A stretch of DNA of 64,000 nucleotides, taken from NCBI GenBank assembly GCA_007026445.1, contig VDMD01000004.1, positions 1,736,001 to 1,800,000 of the forward strand. Direction: 5' to 3'. Under the pieces are notes generated by a model. That model was not told the DNA's origin, searched no databases, and worked only from the letters and a program-made list of their open reading frames with translations. This DNA comes from Schizophyllum amplum. Lineage: Eukaryota; Basidiomycota; Agaricomycetes; Agaricales; Schizophyllaceae. This document shows, piece after piece, positions 56,601 to 64,000 of this stretch; positions within the stretch are counted from its first letter, which is position 1, and the number at the start of each line of letters is the position of its first letter. A program made the translations under genes and the position numbers.

Positions 56601-56655
56601 GCGGCCGGTGTATCTTTCTGCTATTGTACAGGGATGTACATGGTAGAAGTTCTGC

Positions 56656-58144
56656 CTAACTTGGCTCTGACTCCAATCGCTGGTACTGGCGTCCCTCCGA
56701 GGACGATCTCCACCACGATCCGCGACGCTGCTCGCCGGTGATCCTTCTAACTTCTCCGTTTCTGATGACCTGATATTTGCGGCCCCTCCACTCGACTTGG
56801 CTCCCTAGGAGAGCGAAGAGGAATATAGGAAATGCCAGAAGCTCTCTCGCAAACCAACCAGCAAGAAATTCCCACTTGATGGTGGGTGGCAGCGGGTGAC
56901 CTGCGAGCGATGCGTAGACGTCCAAGTCCAGGTACAACCACGGCGCGTAGTGTAGTAGGAACGTGAAGAACGGATGTATGCCGAGCAGTCGCCGCAGGGA
57001 GGCGCACGCAATGAGGCAGAGCATGAGTGATTCGGTGAGTGGTTCGAGGAGCGTCGCGGCGAGTACCATATGCTTGCGCACGCGGATCCAGCGAGCCCGA
57101 CGATAGACGTAGTCCTTCAGCGACATGTTGCCGACCACGTTTTTGGCAACGTCGCACGACATGTCGTGGCGTAGGCCGAGCTCGTGCCAAAGTGCGCCCG
57201 CGATCATGTTGTCTTCGGCAAGGTATTTCCCGAAGGCGGCCAAGCCGCACACGCCCGGCTGTCGCGCGTCGGGATCGGTGTCCGCGTTAGGTATCGGGCG
57301 CAGTGAGCCATTGACACGCTCGAGGTCGGAGCGGCGGTACAGGCAGGACTTGCCCACGACGCATGAGTCAACGGCAACCGTGTTTATTGCGATATACATC
57401 TTGGCGTGATTCGTGTTGAGGAAGGCTTCCTCGACGCGCGAACCGACACGCGACTCGGTAGAGATGGCATAGGGGACATGGTGCACGACACCGACCCGGC
57501 GCTTGGGCACTTTAGATGGCGGGGGCGCCAGGATGTCAACGGCACGGGCGAGGGTGCCAGGATCCGCCATGACCCCGGAGTCGATCACCCAGAGAATGTC
57601 GTGGGCTGCCTCTCGGTAAGCCTTGACCAGATTGTTGACTTTGGGATTGATGCCAACGTCATCGGCACCTGAACCTGGTGTAATATAAGCTACTGAAAAG
57701 GATGAGAGCATGCGACGCACCGACAAGAATTCTAGCATTGACATGAGGATACTTGGCGAGTAGATCGCGCACGACGGTCAGTGCTTGATCATGATCGTTG
57801 TCGACGGAGAGCAGGATCTCGAAGTTCGGGTAGTCTTGAGTAAAGGTAGACTCCAGGTTCTCGTAGAGGTTGGTGTCCAGTCCCTTGAGGGGACGCAGGA
57901 TGGAGACTCCGGGGACAGACGCAGCAGGGGCGGATGCCAGAGGCGAACGCGGACGCACTCTGAAGCGCTTGCGTCTAACCTAAGATCAGTAGATGTTGGG
58001 GGACGACGGTGAATGCACTACTCACGCTGACATGCATCCCAGTATACTCAGCCCCCACAGGAAAGCATACCAAACCACCCCGACGATAGAGAGTGCAAGG
58101 ATTGCCAACTCCCACTTCGATCGCTCGTTCGCAGAGTTCGACAT
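56656..58144 (-). CDS. GCS1: Ceramide glucosyltransferase (glucosylceramide synthase, GT21)
   Basis: Exons 58026-58144, 57721-57974 and 56656-57674 encode 463 residues. An N-terminal membrane helix (ELAILALSIVGVVWYAFLWG) is followed by the glycosyltransferase domain: GVSILRPLKGLDTNLYENL, ILLSVDNDHD (D1), ILWVIDSGV (D2), LAEDNMIAGALW (D3) and RRARWIRVRK (RxxRW). Two more hydrophobic segments sit in the C-terminal part. Known role: transfers glucose from UDP-glucose to ceramide on the Golgi face, making glucosylceramide of the plasma membrane. Its stop codon is 55 bases from that of the convergent TatD gene. Confidence 0.93.
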
Positions 58145-58493
58145 TCAGGAAGACATGAAGGAAGAGAGTCCGTAAGCACCGTAAGCAGGCCGTGAATCAC
58201 GCGTCGGCGCTGTGGCGGATGAGGACAAGTTGAGGCGGCGGGCCGAGGCGCGGCGCAACACGCTTGCCCGTGGCGAAGGACGGCAAATGCCGCACGCACT
58301 GTGCTTATGGTCGGTGGCCTTGCGGTGGGCCGGTGGTAGGTGCTGTTCAGCCTGTAGAAAAGGCGTAACTTACTCGCCGCCTACGCAGAGATACACAGGA
58401 CCCTTCCACCCACATATGATACCAGTTGTACAGAAATACAGCACGAGATATACCGCTACAAAATCACAATCGTAACCAGCCTTCAAACCCACT
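58145..58493. other. Promoter of glucosylceramide synthase; 3' flank of the aldolase
   Basis: 349 bases, no gene recognised. Confidence 0.4.
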
Positions 58494-59623
58494 TCACTTG
58501 AGGAACGCGCCGTTGGTCTCCTGGAGCAAGAGTTCGTACTCCGTTTGGAACTGTGAGAAGATAAGGGTTCGGGACTTCCAGCACGTAGATAGCCATCGTG
58601 ATCAGCACTTACGTTCACGTACATGTTCTCCCAGTGCTGCAGCGTCTTTGCGGAAAACTCTGCGTCCTCCGGGTCGATCACGCTCTTCTTGAGACCGTTT
58701 GCCGCGGCCGCCTCAACCATCAGCTGCACCTTGCACATCCTGTCGAGCGCGGCGAAAAGGTAGACCGCCTCATCCACCGTCTGACCAACTAGAGAACACG
58801 TTCAGCGCCGCTTAATAACACCGTTAGCCTGCTTACGCGTCATGAGACCGTGGTTTTGGAGGATGCAGGTGTTCTTCTTGGGCCCAAGCGCCTGCGCGAT
58901 GTTCTCACCCTCCTCCTGAGCAAGGACAACACCACCGAAGTTGGCGTAGACGGCAAGGTTGTCGTGGAAGAAGCACGCGTCCTGCGTCAAGATGTCGATG
59001 GGCTTCCCAAATACGGACCATGCCTTGCCGTTGATCGAGTGGCAGTGGGCAGCAGCCTTGACATCCGGGCGCGCCTTGTGAATGGCGCTGTCTGCACGAC
59101 GGTCAGCAGATCTCCGGTTAAAAGGTAACTGGGTGCGTACGGATGTGGAAGCCAGACGTGTTGATGGGAAGCTGAGCACCGTGGGGAGAGACGTAGCCGT
59201 CGGGGCCTACAAGGACCAGATGGGATTTCTGCAGACGAAAGGGAAGTGAGTATGTAGAGGTGCGAGGATTGCGTTTTGCTCACGGTGATGACAGAGAAAT
59301 GAACTGCAAACGGGTTCATCCAATAGTGGTCAGGCAGGACCGGGTCGCGGACGGTGATTGACCAGAAACGCCTTCACCAAAACCAAGCTTGCCCCAGTAG
59401 CGGAATGCGGCAGCCATATGCCCCTGGGTAGATGGGTGAGTCCCCCGTTGAGTTGCTGCATCATCTTTCACACCTTGATCCATTCCCGCTCATCGTAGGG
59501 GTTGTCGAACCTGGGCACGGACGCAAGCTCGATGGTACCCTGCTTGTTGCCGCGCCAAGCCCTGCGCAAAGGATCGTCGTTGAGTCCGTCAAGGGACTGT
59601 TGAAACTTGGTGTCGCTGACCAT
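58494..59623 (-). CDS. Class II aldolase/adducin-domain protein; frame broken by one missing base
   Basis: Exons 59474-59623, 59284-59423, 59141-59228, 58837-59091, 58613-58788 and 58494-58550, about 288 residues. Motifs: AAAFRYWGKLGFGEGVSG, ITVRDPVLPDHYWMNP, LVLVGPDGYVSPHG, AAAHCHSINGKAWSVFG (zinc ligands in HCH), LQNHGLMTLGQTVDEAVYLF (third zinc His). Between GVSG and ITVRDP the family has His; here GGTCAATC lacks one base of that codon (59357-59359) and exon 2 is 140 bases, one short. Family members include fuculose-phosphate aldolases and fungal metal-dependent sugar aldolases; the substrate is not known. Confidence 0.86.
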
Positions 59624-60120
59624 GATGGTGAAGAGCAGGATGCGGCGAGGCGCTATGCGCTGCGGTATCTATATGCGGCGGTGTCGGCGTCGGCATTGTC
59701 GACGTCGAGCAGCGCTTATCGCAGGAAGAGCCGCGGGATTCGGACGCGCCACGGCCCGGACCCCCAACCCCTTTCGGCAAGTGCCGAGTTTGATTGCCAG
59801 AAACGCGGCGGGCTCGCCGCGGCCCCGAGCTACTTGCCAAACGGCAAGTACACCCACAACGTCGATGCGGGCGTCTACAGGACATAACAAGACACACCAG
59901 CATGCAGCATACGAGAGCCTTGCCACCCCCCGCGACGCCCAATAGCGAAGCGCGCAGCGCTGATCCAAGCGCGGCTGTCGCGCGGCAGCATCATATCCAA
60001 GGGGCAACCAGGTGAGGGGCTCGGAGCGCGACAAATGGCCATTCCGTTGTCCAGTCAGAGGTTTGCCCTGATTGCTTCGTGCGACGACGTGCGCCTCCCG
60101 CTGCCGATCCCCCCTCCAGC
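59624..60120. promoter_or_regulatory. Divergent promoter region, aldolase / NCS1 permease
   Basis: 497 bases between start codons. No TATA box or repeat stands out. Confidence 0.4.
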
Positions 60121-62423
60121 ATGAAGCTCCCACGTTTGCGCATCGAGGCGGAGGACGCCCAGGTCGCGGCGGCCCGCGATGGCGAGGTAATCCACTGTCA
60201 GCGGGATCTGCTTCCCGTCGCCCCCCTGCCCGAAGGACCTCGCAAGTGGGGTGCATTTCATCTGCTCGGTTACTGGATTGCTGAGGGCTTTGGTGCGTAC
60301 CCCTCTGACAACGTCTTGTGCGCGTAAGACTGACGTTCGCCCCATCGGGGCTTGTCCAGGCATCAGGTAAGAGACGCCAAACCAATCGTGGGTGTTCCCT
60401 TTGTTCTCAGCGACCCACAGCCAGTACCAGACTGCATCCACCGCTGTTGCGAGCGGTCTCTCCCCAGGCGCAACTATTGGGGCCGTCTTACTTGGACACG
60501 GGCTCGTTTGTGGGTGTGGCGACAACGTTCTTGTCGCTCCTCATCCTGACTCAATCGCGATAGCCATCGCGTGCGCGCTCAATGCCTGGGTGGGCGCCAC
60601 ATATGGCATCAATTTTCCAGTCTTTGCACGCGCGGCCTTTGGCATTCGAGGGACCACCATCGCCGTCGTCTGCAGAGCCGTCGCTGCCATCGTCTGGTTT
60701 GGAACTCAGAGCTACCAAGGTCGGCACTTACCTCTTCGTCATCCTGCACCCACTGACCTCGCCCCACCCGCAGGAGGACAATGTGTAGCGGTCATGATCT
60801 CCGCCATATGGCCCTCATTCAAGGGCTTCCCGAACCACCTGCCTGCGAGCGCACATGTCACTTCAGCGCAATTGCTGTGCTTCTTGTACGTGTGCACGTT
60901 CCCTGCAACGCCCCATGACGGAGCATTGCTGACCCAAGGTCCCCAGCATCTTCTATCTGATTCAGCTCCCTTGCCTCTACATTCACATATCGAAGCTGCG
61001 GTACCTCTTTCTGTGCAAGGTCATCATCATGGTGAGTATTGTGCACAGCTTCTTTAGCGCCTCTAATGGCCCCACAGCCCATATTCGGGCTCATTCTCTG
61101 TGCGTAGTGCCTCAATTCGATATAGCGTTGCTCTCTGACCCCCAAATTCATCGCAGTCGGCTGGTCTGTAGGCCGCGCACATGGTTTTGGACCCATTTTT
61201 AGTGAAGGGGCCGCCTCGGAGGGCGCGCCCATCGCGGTGATGTTCTTCTCAGCCATGACCTCTGCCATCGCCGGCAAGGCGACGCTTGCACTCAACATCT
61301 GTGTAAGGGACCCACTTGCACCCAAGCGGACCCCCATTCATTGACGCGGGACCCTCTAGGACTTTACCCGCTACGCAAAGTCGCCGCGCACGGCAGCCTG
61401 GACGAATGTCTTCGCACTCACAGTGCCTGTCACGCTTTGTGTGTATGTACCCTCAGCCTGTTCTTACATCGAGACCGCACTCGCTGATGCCTCTACCTTA
61501 GAATCCTTGGCGTCGTTGTGACCTCTGCCACCCAAGTGATTTACGGCGTCAGCACCTGGAATCCACTCCAGGTATGCGAGCTCTGGGGCAATCGCGCCGC
61601 GCAGTTTTTCGCAGCATTCTGTTGGGGTCTCGCTGTTCTGGTCACCAACATATCGGCGAACTCGACGGCGGTGGGAAACGATCTGACGGTTCTGTTTCCG
61701 GCATATGTGAATATAAGACGCGGACAGTATATTTGCGCGCTCCTCGGCGTGGCTACATGTCCGTGGATCATTCAAAACTCGGCGGTGTCATTCACCTCGT
61801 TCCTGTGCGTGTTACGACGAGCGCTGGGAAGGTCCACAAGCTGATAATTGGTCTAGTGGCGGGTACTCGATTTTCCTCGCACCACTTTGTGGAATTATGC
61901 TCTCGGACTACGTGCGTATCGAAGCTTCTCAGACTTTGTCGTACTCATAGGACGGTAGTACATCTTGCGGCGGCGGCGGATGGATCTGACGTCGTTATAC
62001 CGCCACGGGCCCTCCCTTTATTGGTAAGACATTCCCTCATCCTCATATTGGGCATTATTCAACGAACATCAGGTTCTCCCGCGGCTTCAATATCCGCGCC
62101 ATAGTTTCCTTCGTCTTAGCCCTCGTGCCAAATCTCCCAGGATTTGCGGCCAGGGTGCATGCACATAATCATGTACCCAAGGCCGCGACATACATCTTGT
62201 ACGCTCCCTTCTATGTGTCCCGATTGTCACTGACGTCGATGTCAGCTCTTGCGTGTGGCCCGTGGGCGTGGTCGTCAGCGCAATGCTATATCTGTTGTTC
62301 AGCTACGCATTCCCACCGACTGACATACAACTACCACCACTATTAGCGAGCAGCCGCTCAGAGTCGTCCAGTACTATCGACGAAAAATGCGACCGGGGCG
62401 CCAAATCCATCAGCGTGGTTTAA
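60121..62423 (+). CDS. NCS1-family nucleobase/allantoin-type permease
   Basis: Fourteen exons (60121-60292, 60360-60366, 60421-60509, 60564-60719, 60774-60885, 60947-61031, 61078-61099, 61157-61302, 61360-61442, 61502-61804, 61857-61911, 61959-62023, 62073-62198, 62246-62423) encode 532 residues, twelve predicted helices. Family motifs: GYWIAEGFGISQYQTAS, ALNAWVGATYGINFPVFAR, GGQCVAVMISAIWPSF, GFGPIFSEGAA, NICDFTRYAKSPR, VTNISANSTAVGNDL, INIRRG-like VNIRRGQY and YSIFLAPLCGIMLSDY. Exon 2 has only 7 bases and exon 7 has 22. Intron 60510-60563 has 54 bases and no stop. Known family function: H+ or Na+ symport of uracil, uridine, allantoin, cytosine/purines or thiamine; the Fur-type branch (uracil/allantoin) is the best guess. 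Confidence 0.88.
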
Positions 62424-62707
62424 GCGCGCCGCGTCCGATGCGCGCTGCAGTCCGTTGTGCTGAATCTTCCATAGACATGTATATCATTAAATGTATGGGA
62501 TACCATGCGCTGTCCTGCAAGGATGCGTACAATAACAAATGAGCAGATTATGCGTAAGACGGTAGCATATCAAGCTTCAAGTACTTACGAGGCAAGAACG
62601 TATTGGTTGAAGAAAGAGCGAGATCAGGCTTAATGGAACAACGAACTTAGGCTGGCTGCTCGTCCTCCTGCGTAGTGTTTAGTGATCTTTGAGGGAACGG
62701 GCTATTT
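62424..62707. other. Convergent 3' flank
   Basis: No gene recognised. Confidence 0.35.
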
Positions 62708-63057
62708 TCATAGAGCCCCCACTCCCAGTAAGAGCATTTGACGATCGCGTTCAGCCTCAACAAGCTGAGCGAATTGTTCAAGGCTCATCTTCGTGGCAAC
62801 GCCTACCATCTCCGGATATACGTGGTACTTTGCATGCGTCGTCTGTAATGTGAGAGGATCGTTCAACTCGACTGTTGCGCGGTGCGCGCGACGATCTCGG
62901 TTGTTGTTAAACTAATTTGCGATCTGATGATAATTTCTGTATCGGAGCTCGTCAAGCGAAGGTTGACTGTCAGAGATGGAGCGTACCGCTGCAGAGCCAG
63001 CGCAAGGATTGCGACGTACACGGGGCGGACGGAGGGGGTGAGTCGAGAGAAGATCAT
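62708..63057 (-). CDS. Possible second part of the unknown basic protein, or a separate 97-residue protein
   Basis: Exons 62968-63057 and 62708-62911 (intron 62912-62967, donor GTCAAC, acceptor TTAG) join in phase to MIFSRLTPSVRPVYVAILA, then a stretch with LNDPLTLQTTHAKYHVYPEM, ending KMSLEQFAQLVEAER. The same frame is open upstream (ERKTSYAAYQLQANVCE) to a TAG at 63118-63120, which ends the neighbouring frame. It may belong to that gene (see findings). No family recognised. Confidence 0.35.
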
Positions 63058-63117
63058 CTCGCAGACATTAGCCTGGAGCTGATAAGCGGCATAAGAGGTC
63101 TTGCGTTCACCCTTTTC

Positions 63118-63620
63118 CTACTTCTCCTGATTCTCTGCCTTTGCCCCCCTTCTACCGTTTTTTCTCTTTCCCCCCTTTTTCGATTGCTGAACGTTGCGCT
63201 TCAATTGTGGCGCTTCGTCCTTTGGTTCAGCCGTCGATCCAGCGACTGGTTGTTTCTCTTCTGCGTCCTCCATGCCCGGCATCATCATAGACGCTGCTAC
63301 GAGCATACGACCCAGTTTTAGCTGCTGACCATTCGTAGGGACCTTCCGTGCTTTGCCCGCGTGAGCCAATTGCTTGTGGGCTGGATCAATGGCAGAAGGA
63401 CGCTTGACCCGCTTTCGATGCGCCACAATTGGCGAAGTCCTTTGGGAGCGCAAGTCATGCTGTGAGAGGTATATCTGCTGCGCTCAGGAGATAAAGGTGC
63501 AGGCAGTGTAGAAGGCGTGACAATGTGGTCGTAGGAGATTCGGTTGGAGGGGACTCGGGAGGTAAGCTGGCACAGCGCGGCGCCTGAGCCAGCAGCGGCT
63601 ACATCGATGGGTGGCGACAT
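63118..63620 (-). CDS. Unknown basic, probably nuclear protein
   Basis: Exons 63522-63620 and 63118-63477 (intron 63478-63521) encode 152 residues. I recognise no family. The first third is neutral (MSPPIDVAAAGSGAALCQL), a middle part has IYLSQHDLRSQRTSPIVAHR, the last third is Lys/Arg-rich (QQSKKGGKRKNGRRGAK), suggesting nucleolar or RNA binding; this is inference from composition. An in-frame upstream ATG at 63689 would add 23 residues. The donor (GTCACG) is weak. The frame stops at TAG but remains open beyond it in the same frame. Confidence 0.5.
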
Positions 63621-64000
63621 GAATGACTTGAGTGGTAGGGCGCAAATGTGGTAGGAGGAAAGATGTGGACTGACAGGTATAGGCGTCAAGTCTCCTTATA
63701 AGAAGGGCGGCAGGAAAGCGATGCCATTGCCGCCTCATAGGGGAAACAATAGCATGCAAAAGGACAGTGCATGCTGGTCGAACAATAACAGCAAGGACAA
63801 TAGATAGGACAGGCATTAGCACAAAGGGGACTGTGCGCTGGTGTTATTCAGCTGAATTGGGCAAGAACATGGAAGTCGGGAGCAAGTTGGTCGATCTGAT
63901 GGGTAGCCACGTGGGCGGTTGAAGGACGTCAATGTCGCTAGGGCGGCTAACTTGTTGAACTTGGATTCGTCGCGTCCTTACCATGTCGGACGTGCGATCC
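63621..64000. other. Promoter side of the unknown basic protein gene, window end
   Basis: No gene recognised in the last 380 bases. Confidence 0.35.

Noticed and set aside
59669..60385. Minus-strand open frame of 238 codons
   Set aside because: It overlaps the promoter and first exons of the NCS1 permease, is Arg/Ala-rich noise in composition and shows no motif.

Overview
The window reads as nuclear DNA of a basidiomycete fungus, probably an Agaricomycete. Nearly every gene is broken by introns of about 45-60 bases with GTRNGT-type donors and YAG acceptors. Genes lie close together on both strands, and the inferred proteins (elongation factor 1-alpha, RPS3, RPL32, Mpp10, Elongin A, TAF8, SNAP-25-type SNARE, glucosylceramide synthase) are ordinary eukaryotic housekeeping proteins of fungal type. 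I spliced each gene by hand and checked that exon lengths sum to whole codons; genes where they do not are flagged.

Layout. 1-5 kb: a truncated basic protein, a protoglobin, SEC9, and a head-to-head pair of mitochondrial genes (complex I NDUFA5-type subunit and ribosomal protein bL32m). 5-18 kb: TAF8, an arylsulfotransferase-family secreted protein, a lactate-monooxygenase-like FMN enzyme, RPS3, a second head-to-head pair (RluA-type pseudouridine synthase and the SDH4 anchor of complex II), and a SUR7/PalI-type membrane protein. 18-31 kb: MPP10, Elongin A, TEF1, a PAS-kinase-like kinase, RPL32 and a MEMO protein. 31-46 kb: a histidine phosphatase, a very long PHD protein with the Spp1 (COMPASS) architecture, a JEN-type carboxylate transporter, then a gene-poor stretch of almost 5 kb holding a MITE-like inverted-repeat element. 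46-64 kb: a Ser-rich single-pass membrane protein, a membrane-anchored heparinase II/III protein, peroxisomal thiolase, an NRAMP metal transporter, a TatD nuclease, glucosylceramide synthase, a class II aldolase, an NCS1 permease and an unknown basic protein.

How the genes relate. I see no biosynthetic, defence or mobile gene cluster. The window is core chromosome. Gene pairs share short divergent promoters or nearly touching 3' ends, and several products serve mitochondria (four genes in two divergent pairs) or carbon metabolism (lactate-type oxidase, JEN transporter, thiolase, aldolase), but there is no sign of one joint pathway.

The most informative irregularities are (i) single-base losses that break highly conserved reading frames in TEF1, the kinase, the PHD protein and the aldolase, most likely consensus errors of the assembly, (ii) an in-frame TAG in the last gene, (iii) microexons as short as 7 and 9 bases, and (iv) the inverted-repeat element at 44.8-45.4 kb. 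I did not find a convincing new biological system.
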